Below are positions 34,210-43,010 of a stretch of 64,000 nt of DNA, piece by piece (within the stretch, counting starts at the first letter, position 1; the number at the start of each line of letters is the position of its first letter). Origin of the DNA: Paenibacillus terricola. Its GTDB lineage: Bacteria > Bacillota > Bacilli > Paenibacillales > Paenibacillaceae. The notes beneath the pieces are model-generated. The model did not search any database, had not been told where the DNA came from, and saw nothing but the letters and a program-made list of their open reading frames with translations. The position numbers and the translations under genes were made by a program. The stretch is from NCBI RefSeq assembly GCF_014779765.1, contig NZ_JACXZA010000004.1:124001-188000 (forward strand), written 5' to 3'.

Positions 34210-34447
34210 TGCAATTTCCTCCTGAGCGACAGATTAACCATTTATTTATGTTCACTATAGCATGCCCGCAGGAATGGAAGTTCTTAAAACATACTTAAAC
34301 TTTGGAAGTTTATTCGCAAGCCCCAGCCATTGTCATGCTAGGTATAGGTATAACTTATAGCCCTCCATCGTTTATCCGTATGACGGAATAGCCGCCCGCC
34401 CGTGCTATATTTACTCGTACCTAATAGATGAAACGAGGAGAATGAAT

Positions 34448-35587
34448 ATGAGCACACAGACCAAAGCTAACAAACGTACCGTTACTCCTTTTCGATATGA
34501 TATCGTGGGCAGCTTCCTGCGCCCAAGCGCATTGAAAGAGGCTCGATCCAAGTACCAAAATGGCGAAATTACGGCAGCGCAGCTTACGGAAGTGGAGAAC
34601 GCCGAGATCGTGAAGCTTGTACAGAAGCAGAAGGAAGTTGGCTTACAGGCTGTAACGGACGGCGAGTTCCGCCGCTCTTGGTGGCATCTGGACTTCTTCT
34701 GGGGTTTCGACGGGGTAGAGCGGACGATCATCGACCAAGGCTACCAGTTCAACGGGGCGCAATCGAGACCGGAGACCGCATCCCTGACGGGCAAAATCAA
34801 ATTCAGCAGTCATCCTTTCGTCGCGCACTATACATTCCTGAAAGCTGCTGCAGGCGATGATATTGTTGCACGCCAAACGATTCCTGCGGCTGCGCAGTTC
34901 CTGTTCGAGCTGGATCGCACAGAGAATCAGGAAAGCACGAGGACGATTTATCCGAACCGCGAAGAGTTGCTTGCGGACATTACGCAGGCTTACCGGGGAG
35001 CGATTCTCGCCCTGTACGAAGCGGGCTGCCGCAGCATTCAGATCGACGACTGCACGTGGGGCGCGCTGTGCGACGAGCAATTCTCCGCATTCATGGCACA
35101 GATCGGCGTCAATCTTGCGGATTACGCGAACGAGTTCGCGAAGCTGAATGCGGCCGTCATCGCAGACCTGCCGGAAGATCTTGTCGTTACGACCCATGTG
35201 TGCCGAGGCAACTATGTTTCGACTTATGCCGGCGTTGGCGGCGGCTACGAGCCGATCGCGCAGACGCTGCTCGGCATCGATAACTATGCGGGTTTCTATC
35301 TTGAGTATGACACGGACCGTGCGGGCGACTTTAAGCCGCTTCGCTTCCTGAAAGACGATCAGCAGGTCGTGCTTGGCTTGTTCTCCTCGAAATTCGGTGA
35401 GCTGGAGAGCAAAGAAGACATTCTGAAGCGCATTGAGGAAGCATCACAATACGTGGATTTGAACCGAATTTGCCTCAGCCCGCAATGCGGCTTCGCTTCG
35501 ACGGAGGAAGGCAACCACCTGACGGAGGAGCAGCAATGGCGCAAGCTTGCTTGGATCAAGGAGATTGCAGAAGAGATTTGGAACTAA
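34448..35587 (+). CDS. MetE C-terminal-domain protein (YxjG/YxjH type)
   Basis: 379 aa from ATG 34448 (GAGGAG at 7 nt; ATG 34442 overlaps). Homologous to the catalytic half of MetE: VGSFLRPSALKEA, EVGLQAVTDGEFRRSWWHLDF, IQIDDCTWGALCD, THVCRGNY and LSPQCGF. The His/Cys pair of THVC plus the later Cys form a zinc site. Firmicutes relatives YxjG and YxjH are putative methyl-transferring enzymes of methionine metabolism or salvage with an unclear donor. It stands alone, facing away from the two-component genes. Confidence 0.87.
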   Translation: MSTQTKANKRTVTPFRYDIVGSFLRPSALKEARSKYQNGEITAAQLTEVENAEIVKLVQKQKEVGLQAVTDGEFRRSWWHLDFFWGFDGVERTIIDQGYQFNGAQSRPETASLTGKIKFSSHPFVAHYTFLKAAAGDDIVARQTIPAAAQFLFELDRTENQESTRTIYPNREELLADITQAYRGAILALYEAGCRSIQIDDCTWGALCDEQFSAFMAQIGVNLADYANEFAKLNAAVIADLPEDLVVTTHVCRGNYVSTYAGVGGGYEPIAQTLLGIDNYAGFYLEYDTDRAGDFKPLRFLKDDQQVVLGLFSSKFGELESKEDILKRIEEASQYVDLNRICLSPQCGFASTEEGNHLTEEQQWRKLAWIKEIAEEIWN

Positions 35588-35675
35588 TTTAATTCATATT
35601 TATATAGAAGAGAGGGGCCTCTGCCATTGGCGAAGGTCCCTCTGTGTTATTCACTTGTATCATTCACTAAGAACA

Positions 35676-35718
35676 CGAAAGCCCCGATTCGCTAACCATT
35701 AGCGGGTCGGGGCTTTCC
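35676..35718. terminator. Bidirectional terminator between the MetE-like gene and gbsR
   Basis: AAAGCCCCGA pairs with TCGGGGCTTT with A and T flanks. A weaker hairpin AGAGGG...CCCTCT at 35612-35645 precedes it. Confidence 0.8.
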
Positions 35719-35726
35719 TACGTCAG

Positions 35727-36287
35727 CTAGCCATTATCCTTCGGCACAAGCTTGAAAATTTCTTGCGATTCGAGCGTTTCGATAAGACGAATGAGCCATT
35801 GATAATACCGGATTGCTTCTTCGATCTTAGCAAGATCAAGCTGTACCTGCTGCTCCAGCTCCTCGTCGCCGGGGTACTGCTCGACAAGCGCCAGCAGCTC
35901 GAATCTCGATTTGCGGAGCGCATGTAAATTAATTTCCGCCGCTTTCCGCCACTTAATCGAGAAGAAATCAGCGAAGGTCTGGTACCAGTCGTGCTCGACC
36001 TCGTACAGGTCTTTGCGGGAGCCTTTCTCCCACACCTTGTTCACCATTTTGAGGTCGACGAGCGTTCGCACGCCGGTGCTCATGCTGGTCTTGCTCATCT
36101 CCATCGCTTGTCTCATATCGTCGAGCGTCATCGGTTTATTTTGAAAAAACATGAGTCCGTACAGATGTCCCGTCGATGGCGTGATGCCATACAGATCCAT
36201 ATTGTTGCCAACCGCTTCAATCACTTTCTTCCGCGTCTTAAGCAAAGCCAGCTCCTGTTCAGGGCTGAGACCGCCTCTGCGCTCCAT
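35727..36287 (-). CDS. gbsR: GbsR-family regulator of betaine uptake
   Basis: 186 aa from ATG 36287, with AGGTGA at a suitable distance; ATG 36293 overlaps it. MarR-like winged HTH in the middle: ITPSTGHLYGLMFFQNKPMTLDDMRQAMEMSKTSMSTGVRTLVDL, matching GbsR/OpcR proteins, with a long C-terminal helical part. In Bacillus GbsR senses choline and represses betaine genes. Here it is divergent from opuA, so it probably controls that operon through the dyad near 36400. A transport-only neighbourhood makes OpcR-like function equally possible. Confidence 0.85.
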   Translation of the reverse strand: MERRGGLSPEQELALLKTRKKVIEAVGNNMDLYGITPSTGHLYGLMFFQNKPMTLDDMRQAMEMSKTSMSTGVRTLVDLKMVNKVWEKGSRKDLYEVEHDWYQTFADFFSIKWRKAAEINLHALRKSRFELLALVEQYPGDEELEQQVQLDLAKIEEAIRYYQWLIRLIETLESQEIFKLVPKDNG

Positions 36288-36318
36288 CTTCATTCACCTG
36301 ACCTTTGTATATTCGTAA

Positions 36319-36349
36319 TTGTAAAGAACAATCTCGGCCTTGTAAAGAA
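36319..36349. promoter_or_regulatory. Direct repeat in the gbsR-opuA gap
   Basis: TTGTAAAGAA occurs at 36319-36328 and 36340-36349, 21 bp apart (two helical turns), next to the gbsR start. Possible regulator binding or promoter element for gbsR. Confidence 0.4.
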
Positions 36350-36399
36350 ACCAGTTGGATGGAAAAAGAGAGGAAACGGGAGCATTCGGGAGTATACTT

Positions 36400-36419
36400 C
36401 GTACAGAAATAACTGTACG
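36400..36419. promoter_or_regulatory. Perfect dyad, candidate GbsR operator
   Basis: CGTACAG-AAATAA-CTGTACG is a perfect inverted repeat about 24 bp upstream of the opuA -35 box, between gbsR and opuAA. Confidence 0.55.
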
Positions 36420-36442
36420 TACTGTTACAACGGTTAGCATTG

Positions 36443-36472
36443 TTGACACTGGACAACAAAACTTTTTACACT
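36443..36472 (+). promoter_or_regulatory. Predicted sigma-A promoter of opuA
   Basis: -35 TTGACA (36443-36448), 18-nt spacer, -10 TACACT (36467-36472), about 45 nt ahead of the opuAA start. Confidence 0.65.
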
Positions 36473-36516
36473 TATAGGGAAGAAAGTGCGATCATGCAAA
36501 GGAAGGGGTGAGCTGG

Positions 36517-37758
36517 ATGGCTATCATAGAGGTGAATCAAGTCACCAAAGTGTTTGGTAACGATCCAGAATCAATTCTCCGCCTAATGGATGACGGGTGG
36601 AATAAAGAGAAGATCTATCGCGAGAGAAAACATACGGTTGGCGTGAACAACGTCAGTTTCTCCGTTAATGCAGGTGAAATCTTCGTAATAATGGGCCTCT
36701 CAGGCAGCGGCAAATCGACGCTCGTGAGGATGCTTAACCGGCTTATTGAGCCGACTCGCGGGAGCATCTCCATACATGGCAAGGACATTGTGAAGATGAA
36801 TAAGGAAGGTCTGATCAAGGTGCGCCAGAAACAGATCAGTATGGTGTTCCAAAAGTTTGCGTTGTTCCCGCACCGAACGGTGGCTGAGAACGTGGAATAT
36901 GGCCTTGAAGTACAAGGCGTAGATAAGGCGGTACGCAGGAAGAAAGCGATCGAGTCGCTTACGCTCGTCGGGCTTGGCGATTATGCAGACAGCCTGCCGT
37001 CTCAGCTGAGCGGCGGCATGCAGCAGCGGGTTGGACTCGCCAGAGCGCTGGCGAATGACCCGGATATTCTGCTTATGGACGAAGCGTTCAGTGCGCTTGA
37101 TCCGTTGATCCGCAAGGAGATGCAGGATGAGCTGCTGGAGCTGCAAGATAAGATGAAGAAGACCATTATCTTCATTACACATGATCTGGATGAAGCGCTG
37201 CGCATCGGCGACCGGATCCTACTCATGAAGGACGGCAGTGTCGTACAGGTCGGCACACCGGAAGAGGTCATGATGAATCCGGCTAACGAATACGTCGAGC
37301 GGTTCGTCGAAGATGTCGACCTGTCGAAGGTGCTGACGGCAGCCTCCGTCATGCGCCGTCCGGAGACGATTACGCTTGACCGCGGTCCGCGCGTTGCCCT
37401 CCAGTTGATGCGGGAGAGCGGCATCTCGAATTTGTTTGTTGTTGACCGTGGCCGCAGGTTGATGGGTGTTATTACGGCGGAGGATGCTTCCGCAGCCGTT
37501 CGAGAGGGCAAGACGCTTGCGGACATTGTCATCCACGACGTTGCCGTAGTGGACAAAGACAAGCTGCTGTATCAGCTGTTCGACATCTGCAGTACATCCA
37601 AGCATCCGGTTGCCGTCGTGAACAGCAATAATCGGCTTATGGGCGTAATTGTACGTGGTGCGGTGCTTGGCGCGCTCGCAGGCAATCCGGATCAACGGGC
37701 TGATCAGCCTGCCGAACCGATAGCCGCATTGACGGAAGGGGTGAGCGCTAATGTCTAA
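36517..37758 (+). CDS. opuAA: Glycine betaine ABC transporter ATPase
   Basis: 413 aa from ATG 36517; GTG 36508 also in frame. ABC domain: Walker A GLSGSGKST, Q-loop MVFQKFALFPHRTV, signature LSGGMQQRVGLARA, Walker B ILLMDEAFSALDPL. Two C-terminal CBS domains (about 275-395) are the hallmark of OpuA/ProV and in relatives gate transport by ionic strength. Powers uptake of compatible solutes for osmoprotection. First gene of a three-gene operon; its end overlaps opuAB by 8 nt. Confidence 0.94.
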   Translation: MAIIEVNQVTKVFGNDPESILRLMDDGWNKEKIYRERKHTVGVNNVSFSVNAGEIFVIMGLSGSGKSTLVRMLNRLIEPTRGSISIHGKDIVKMNKEGLIKVRQKQISMVFQKFALFPHRTVAENVEYGLEVQGVDKAVRRKKAIESLTLVGLGDYADSLPSQLSGGMQQRVGLARALANDPDILLMDEAFSALDPLIRKEMQDELLELQDKMKKTIIFITHDLDEALRIGDRILLMKDGSVVQVGTPEEVMMNPANEYVERFVEDVDLSKVLTAASVMRRPETITLDRGPRVALQLMRESGISNLFVVDRGRRLMGVITAEDASAAVREGKTLADIVIHDVAVVDKDKLLYQLFDICSTSKHPVAVVNSNNRLMGVIVRGAVLGALAGNPDQRADQPAEPIAALTEGVSANV

Positions 37759-38590
37759 GCTTCCTCTTGATAAGTGGGTAGAGAATATTGTTGACGCGCT
37801 GGAGACGGGCTTGAAGCCGTTGTTTCATGTCATCTCCTTAATTATTGAGGGGATCGTGAACGGCATCGCCAACACCTTCCACTGGCTGCCGGCGCTTGTA
37901 TTCATCGTCTTAGCCGCAGCGCTTGGCTATTATCTCGGCAAGTGGAAATTTGCAGCATTCACAGCGGTTGGACTGCTGTTAATCGATAATCTTGGCTTGT
38001 GGGAGCACACGATCGATACGCTGGCGCTCGTGCTGACCTCGGCGATCCTCTCGATCGTCATCGGCGTGCCGCTTGGCATCGGTTCGGCACAGAGCGATCG
38101 AGTGAGGGGCATCGTAACGCCGCTGCTTGACTTCATGCAGACCATGCCAGCATTCGTGTATTTGATTCCGGCCGTTACGTTCTTCGGCCTTGGCGTTGTA
38201 CCGGGCGTTATTGCCTCGGTCATCTTCGCGGTGCCGCCAACGATCCGACTGACGAACTTGGGGATTCGCCAAGTGCCGGAGGATCTGGTGGAGGCCGCGG
38301 ATGCCTTCGGTTCAACGAGCAGACAGAAGCTGTTCAAGCTGCAGATTCCGTTGGCGATGCCATCCATTATGACAGGCATCAATCAGACGATCATGCTGTC
38401 GTTGTCGATGGTCGTTATCGCATCGATGATCGGTGCGCAAGGTGTCGGCGCCGATGTATATGGCGCGGTGACGCAGATTAAGACAGGCGAAGGGTTTGAA
38501 GCGGGACTTGCAATCGTCGTGCTGGCGATTGTGCTGGACCGTATGACACAAAATATCGTGAGAAAGAATAGGAGAGGGTCGAATGTTTAA
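37751..38590 (+). CDS. opuAB: Glycine betaine ABC transporter permease
   Basis: 279 aa, six to seven membrane segments. N-terminal amphipathic region and first helices precede the BPD_transp_1 core, with the coupling motif EAADAFGSTSRQKLFKLQIPLAMPSIMTGINQ (EAA loop). Matches OpuAB/ProW in length and order. Overlaps opuAA and opuAC by 8 nt each, so the operon is translationally coupled. Inner-membrane pore for glycine betaine or proline betaine. Confidence 0.94.
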   Translation: MSKLPLDKWVENIVDALETGLKPLFHVISLIIEGIVNGIANTFHWLPALVFIVLAAALGYYLGKWKFAAFTAVGLLLIDNLGLWEHTIDTLALVLTSAILSIVIGVPLGIGSAQSDRVRGIVTPLLDFMQTMPAFVYLIPAVTFFGLGVVPGVIASVIFAVPPTIRLTNLGIRQVPEDLVEAADAFGSTSRQKLFKLQIPLAMPSIMTGINQTIMLSLSMVVIASMIGAQGVGADVYGAVTQIKTGEGFEAGLAIVVLAIVLDRMTQNIVRKNRRGSNV

Positions 38591-39479
38591 ACACGCTTCG
38601 AAGCTGTTATTGGTCGTAGGGTTAACGGGTGCTATCGCAATAACCGGGTGCTCGAGCGGAAGCAGCGACGCGAGCGGAGGCACAGTCGGGGACCAGGTGA
38701 AACACAAGATCGTCGGGATCGATCCGGGCGCCGGCCTGATGAAGCAGACAGAGAAGGCGATGACGGATTACGGTCTATCTGACTGGAAGCTGGTCGAGGG
38801 TTCGAGTGCAGCAATGGCTGCCGCGCTTGATAAAGCCTACAAGAATGAAGAGCCTATCATCGTTACGGGCTGGACGCCGCACTGGATGTTTGCCAAATAT
38901 GACTTGAAATATCTTGAGGATCCGAAGGGCTCTTACGGCCAAGACGAGGAGATTCATACGGTTGTTCGCAATGGATTGAAGGAGGATGCACCTTCTGCCT
39001 ATGCAATGCTCGACCGCTTCGAATGGACGCCGGACGAGATGGCTGTCGTCATGAACGCGGTTGTAGACGGTACGAAACCAGAGGAAGCCGCTGCACAGTG
39101 GGTAGAGGCGAATGCCGATAAGGTTGATGCATGGGTGAAGGATCTTCCGAAGGAATCCGGCAAGAAGCTGAAGCTTGCGTTTGTGGCTTGGGATTCGGAG
39201 ATTGCGAGCACGAACGTCGTGAAGCAGGTGCTCGAGCAGCGTCTTGGTTACAAGGTCGAGATGCTGCAGGTGGAAGCGGGCCCGATGTGGGCAGGCATCG
39301 CCAACAGCAGTGCGGATGCGATGGTAGCGGCTTGGCTGCCGACTACGCACCAGGATTACTACGATAAGTACCAAGGACAGTTCGAGGACTTGGGTGCGAA
39401 CTTGGTCGGAACGAAGCTTGGTCTTGTGGTTCCGTCCTATATGGACATTAACTCGATTGAGGATTTGATTACGAAGTAA
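38583..39479 (+). CDS. opuAC: Glycine betaine-binding lipoprotein
   Basis: 298 aa. Lipobox ITGC near residue 22, then substrate-binding domains in the OpuAC order: IVGIDPGAGLMKQTEKAM and IIVTGWTPHWMFAKYDL, followed by FVAWDSEIASTNVV and MVAAWLPTTHQDYYDKY. The tryptophans in GWTPHW, AWDSEI and AAWLPTT sit where Bacillus OpuAC builds its aromatic cage for the trimethylammonium group. Membrane-anchored receptor delivering betaines to OpuAB/OpuAA. Confidence 0.94.
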   Translation: MFKHASKLLLVVGLTGAIAITGCSSGSSDASGGTVGDQVKHKIVGIDPGAGLMKQTEKAMTDYGLSDWKLVEGSSAAMAAALDKAYKNEEPIIVTGWTPHWMFAKYDLKYLEDPKGSYGQDEEIHTVVRNGLKEDAPSAYAMLDRFEWTPDEMAVVMNAVVDGTKPEEAAAQWVEANADKVDAWVKDLPKESGKKLKLAFVAWDSEIASTNVVKQVLEQRLGYKVEMLQVEAGPMWAGIANSSADAMVAAWLPTTHQDYYDKYQGQFEDLGANLVGTKLGLVVPSYMDINSIEDLITK

Positions 39480-39533
39480 AACGGTTAGCAGGGATAGCTA
39501 AGTTTGCATACAGCCCTTATAGGATTCATGAGT

Positions 39534-39568
39534 GACCCCGACACGCGATATGCGGTCGGGGTTTTGTA
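39534..39568 (+). terminator. Terminator of the opuA operon
   Basis: ACCCCGAC pairs with GTCGGGGT around a CGCGATATGCG-type inner stem and is followed by TTTTG. Confidence 0.8.
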
Positions 39569-39676
39569 TTGCAGCTGCAGGCTTAACATCATATTTTATC
39601 CAATGGTTATCCTATTTATGTATGTCGTTATATGCTGTAGAATGGTGTCAAAACCGCACATTATTGGAGACAACGA

Positions 39677-41218
39677 ATGGCGAATCCGCAGCTTACAGCG
39701 TATATTTCCCTTGTTACAACGTCGGGTGTATTGATTTTAGTATTATTTATTTATTCTTTTGTCAAAAGAAAACAGACTCCGTTCGCCTATACGTTCATGT
39801 TGTTCACCTTTACGCAATGTATTTATGTTTTCGGCCACGCGTTTGAACTGGCAAGCAATACGCTTGAGCAAATTAAGCATTGGACGATGGTGGAATACGC
39901 CGGCATGCCTTTTGCAGCCGTGCTTGGCTTGATCGTCATCCTGAAGTATATCGGCAAAACCGTTTCCCTTCGGACGGGCTTGCTGATGTGCGTGATCCCT
40001 TTCATTAGTTTCCTCATGGTGTTGACGAACGATTACCATCACCTATTCTACAAAGCGATGTATCTACGGGCGGATGCCCCGACGCCGATGGCGGACGTGT
40101 CGATCGGACAATGGTATATCGTGCATGGCGCCTACACGTTCGGCAGCTTGTTTACAGCTACAGTGCTGCTAATCAGAAGATGGAGAAGCACGAAGAAGGC
40201 GTATCGGTTCCAGTTGGCGACGCTCATTATTTCGCAGCTGCTGCCGATGTCAGCTGCTTTCGTCTACCTTCTCGGGCTTACACCGTACGGCATGGATCCG
40301 GTACCGATCACGATGTGCGTGACCGCGTCCCTGTTTATTTGGTCCATCGCAGCGAGTCGTCTGCTTACGATTGTGCCAATCGCTAAGGAGAGTATCTTCG
40401 AAAGCATGCGGGAAGGCGTTATCGTGCTGGATGCCAATCGGCGGATCATCGATTACAATCAGGCGGTTAAAGGAATGATTCCTTTCCTGCACAGCGGTGT
40501 AATCGGGACAAGCTTGGATGATATGTGGCCTCAACTAACGGGAAAGGCTTTCCCTGATGATGTCTCTATGGACGGCTTGGAGGAAGAAGTGCACTGGCCA
40601 ACTGCGGAGGGAGTCTCCAGTTATCAAGTGAGGTCTTCCTTAGTTACGAATAAGAGAGGCGATGCGATCGGCATGCTGTTAATGCTGATTGATGTGACGG
40701 AGCAGCGCATGCTGCAGGAGCAGTTGAAGAAGCTGGCCTATTACGATGGATTGACCGGCATCTATAACCGGACGCAGTTTCTCGAGGAAGGCAGGGCACT
40801 GTTGGAGGATACGAACAGAGGACCAGTCTCGCTAATTCTGTTTGACATCGACCACTTCAAGCAAATCAATGATACGTACGGGCATGAGACCGGCGACCAG
40901 GCGCTCATCCATATCGTGTCGGTCTGCCAACGTTTCATTGATCCGGAGATGCCATTCGCTCGTTACGGGGGAGAAGAGTTCGTTATTGCAGTGCCAAGTG
41001 CGGCGCTGCCCGAAGCCGCCCGACTGGCGGAGAATATTCGAGCGGCGCTGCAGCACAATGCGATGCATGTCAAGGGGCAAGCCATTGCGGTCACGTCGAG
41101 CTTCGGCGTCGTGCAGCTTGGCGATCACGAGTCGCTGGAGGCGATTCTGCGCAGAGCCGATGAAGCCTTGTATACATCCAAGAAAGATGGGCGTAACCGT
41201 GTTACGGCAGCGGCATAA
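39677..41218 (+). CDS. Diguanylate cyclase: 7TM sensor + PAS + GGDEF
   Basis: 513 aa, RBS TTGGAGA. Seven hydrophobic segments (about 8-225) fit the 7TM-HK type N-terminal sensor. A PAS-like domain (about 235-340) includes SMREGVIVLDANRRIIDYN and VTEQRMLQEQLKKLAYYDGLTGIYNRTQF. The GGDEF domain (350-510) has LILFDIDHFKQINDTYGHETGDQ and active-site RYGGEEF. It should synthesise c-di-GMP at the membrane. The RxxD inhibitory site is not at its normal spacing (RFID lies eight, not five, residues before GGEEF), so product inhibition may be lost. Confidence 0.92.
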   Translation: MANPQLTAYISLVTTSGVLILVLFIYSFVKRKQTPFAYTFMLFTFTQCIYVFGHAFELASNTLEQIKHWTMVEYAGMPFAAVLGLIVILKYIGKTVSLRTGLLMCVIPFISFLMVLTNDYHHLFYKAMYLRADAPTPMADVSIGQWYIVHGAYTFGSLFTATVLLIRRWRSTKKAYRFQLATLIISQLLPMSAAFVYLLGLTPYGMDPVPITMCVTASLFIWSIAASRLLTIVPIAKESIFESMREGVIVLDANRRIIDYNQAVKGMIPFLHSGVIGTSLDDMWPQLTGKAFPDDVSMDGLEEEVHWPTAEGVSSYQVRSSLVTNKRGDAIGMLLMLIDVTEQRMLQEQLKKLAYYDGLTGIYNRTQFLEEGRALLEDTNRGPVSLILFDIDHFKQINDTYGHETGDQALIHIVSVCQRFIDPEMPFARYGGEEFVIAVPSAALPEAARLAENIRAALQHNAMHVKGQAIAVTSSFGVVQLGDHESLEAILRRADEALYTSKKDGRNRVTAAA

Positions 41219-41239
41219 GCAACGAGATAGAAGAGCAAG

Positions 41240-41270
41240 CCAAGGCCATCCTTTATCGGATGGCCTTATT
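41240..41270. terminator. Terminator between the cyclase and the P-loop gene
   Basis: AAGGCCATCC (41242-41251) pairs with GGATGGCCTT (41258-41267), T-rich after. Same stem core as several other terminators here. Confidence 0.8.
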
Positions 41271-41802
41271 TGTTCTGCATGCTATGTGCCATTACCAACG
41301 ATAGGGCCTGATTAGTTAGCGACTCGGTATCCTGTACCGTATCCAAAATAATCTCGCCATCAAGAAGCTGCTCGGCATTCGCATCTTGATAATGCTGCTT
41401 AAGCTGCGCCAGGTTCGTAATTAACTGATTCGGGAGCGGCTGCATGCTTCGCTTCGTAAGTCTGTCCGACCAGACGGAATCATCGCTGCATACGCATTGA
41501 AATGCATGGAGCGTGCCACCCCGTGACTCGATCCAATCCTTTAGGTTGAGTGCATCACGGATATGATTAAAGCCGAAATCCAATACGATCGAAGCTTTGG
41601 TGTAGATGATGGTCTCAAGAAAACGGTACAGGAAGTCGAAGCAAATCTGATTCCTAGATCCGTGTTCGGTCACACGGCTGGCAATGGAGTCATAGAGATC
41701 ATCCTTATGCAGGACAGGCAGCTGAAGCCTCCTTCCCAGCTCGTTAGACAGTGTTGTTTTCCCCGTGGCTGACTTGCCTCTGAATAAGATAATGATGGAC
41801 AT
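41266..41802 (-). CDS. P-loop kinase-like protein (AAA_33 type)
   Basis: 178 aa. Walker A is GKSATGKTT (residues 9-17); a Walker-B-like SIVLDFGF lies near residues 70-80; LTKRSMQP resembles a lid. The size fits small-molecule kinases of the AAA_33/zeta-toxin-like superfamily, such as those phosphorylating antibiotics, sugars or nucleosides. No zeta/epsilon partner is next to it. The downstream pseudogene is too distant in type to inform. Substrate unknown. Confidence 0.75.
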   Translation of the reverse strand: MSIIILFRGKSATGKTTLSNELGRRLQLPVLHKDDLYDSIASRVTEHGSRNQICFDFLYRFLETIIYTKASIVLDFGFNHIRDALNLKDWIESRGGTLHAFQCVCSDDSVWSDRLTKRSMQPLPNQLITNLAQLKQHYQDANAEQLLDGEIILDTVQDTESLTNQALSLVMAHSMQNK

Positions 41803-41838
41803 GGCGTTTCTCCTCTTCTGATTGCCTCTCCTATTACA

Positions 41839-42066
41839 TTACCTCTCATACAGCTCGTCTAACGTATATTTGCTCAGAACTTTCGTGAATTCCTTCTCTG
41901 TCTCCGATAAGATTCGAGACAGTACCTGGGTCGTATAGTCCGGTTCTGTCTGCTTCGTGCTGAGCGCATTGTTCATAAGCGCTTGATAAATATCGAGCAG
42001 GCGGATCTGATCGGGCGCTTTTGCCAACTGATATCCCCCATATCTGCAGCCCGCGCGCGTAACGTA
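41839..42066 (-). pseudogene. C-terminal remnant of an Rrf2-family regulator
   Basis: Directly after the SDR stop codon the same frame runs on through YGGYQLAKAPDQIRLLDIYQAL and ends after LDELYER. GGYQLAKAPxxIxLLDIYxA is the Rrf2 wing and following helix. The N-terminal recognition helices expected just upstream are replaced by the SDR gene. A TTG at 42027 could start a 62-aa fragment, but no RBS is apparent. Likely left by a recombination event that brought in the SDR/TetR pair. Confidence 0.65.
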
Positions 42067-42819
42067 CTATTTCGCCATCGCGTTCGATACGAAGTCAGGG
42101 AAGTACTTGCCCCCGAATCGCAAATATTTGGACAGACCGGGAACGACTCGTTTCTTGTTGCGCTCCATTCCTTTCATGCCATGCTTAACGAGCGTCTGCA
42201 CGCTCATATCGGGAATGCCGCGGTTATCCGTCGTTGACGGCTGAAGCTTCGTCTCCGATACGAGCGGGGGAACGAGCTCCATGACATGAATATTCTTATT
42301 AGACTTCTTGAGCTGGATTCGAAGGGCGTCGGTGAACATATGTATACCTGCTTTGGTGGCCGAGTACACGGGGTGGTTAGGAGACGATACAAAGGATAGG
42401 CCGGAGCTTACCGTTACTATCATCGCTTCCTGCTGCATCGACAGCTGCGGTAACAGCGCCTGCGTCAGCCATATCGTTCCTTTCAGATTCGTCTCAATCT
42501 CAAGCGTAGACTGCTCGAACAGAGCGCTTGGGTCCAGCAGATTGAATTCGCGCATTATGCCCGCGGAGTGGAATAGAATGTTGGTCTCCGGATAGTTATT
42601 GCGGACAAAATCAGCAATTGCACGTACCGATTCGGGATTCGATACATCCCCTTGGAGACCGATCAATCCTGGATTCGTCTTCGTTACCTCGTCAATCATC
42701 GCTTGATTACGACCTACAATAATAACGTTATTGCCGCGTTTCAACAATTCCTGTGCAAAGCCAAGGCCAATACCCGACGTACCGCCTGTAATTAGAATCG
42801 TATTGTTCGAAAGCTTCAT
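42067..42819 (-). CDS. SDR oxidoreductase, DltE-like
   Basis: 250 aa. NAD(P) motif TGGTSGIG (residues 11-18), HSAG (about 86), catalytic SSG and YSATK (YxxxK near 153). Matches the DltE-like branch of short-chain dehydrogenases common in bacilli, whose substrate is unknown. Divergent from a TetR gene with two operators between them (42989-43037), so it is probably repressed by that TetR. Confidence 0.87.
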   Translation of the reverse strand: MKLSNNTILITGGTSGIGLGFAQELLKRGNNVIIVGRNQAMIDEVTKTNPGLIGLQGDVSNPESVRAIADFVRNNYPETNILFHSAGIMREFNLLDPSALFEQSTLEIETNLKGTIWLTQALLPQLSMQQEAMIVTVSSGLSFVSSPNHPVYSATKAGIHMFTDALRIQLKKSNKNIHVMELVPPLVSETKLQPSTTDNRGIPDMSVQTLVKHGMKGMERNKKRVVPGLSKYLRFGGKYFPDFVSNAMAK

Positions 42820-42981
42820 CGCTAATCTCCTCTGCGGGCTGCGTTGTTTAGTTCCATAAGGGATTGTACTTCAATTTCCTCAAATGCTGAATACCTCTTC
42901 GATTTTTTCCTGTTTCTCCACGGTTACGCGTTTCTTGAACAGCTTCATTTTTCCGCGAACACCCAATTTTTGTTCCAGCTG

Positions 42982-43010
42982 TTGACAAACCGACTGTCGG
43001 TCTGTAAACT
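42982..43010 (+). promoter_or_regulatory. Predicted promoter of the TetR operon
   Basis: -35 TTGACA (42982-42987), 17-nt spacer, -10 TAAACT (43005-43010). The first operator lies inside the spacer. Confidence 0.7.

Noticed and set aside
34210-34447. SAM riboswitch or T-box before the MetE-like gene
   Set aside because: The gap has neither the conserved S-box core nor a T-box GGGTGGAACC-like element; only a normal RBS is seen.
41266-42066. Toxin-antitoxin pair made of the P-loop protein and the small ORF next to it
   Set aside because: The small ORF is an Rrf2 remnant rather than an epsilon-like antitoxin, and the P-loop protein lacks clear zeta-toxin features.
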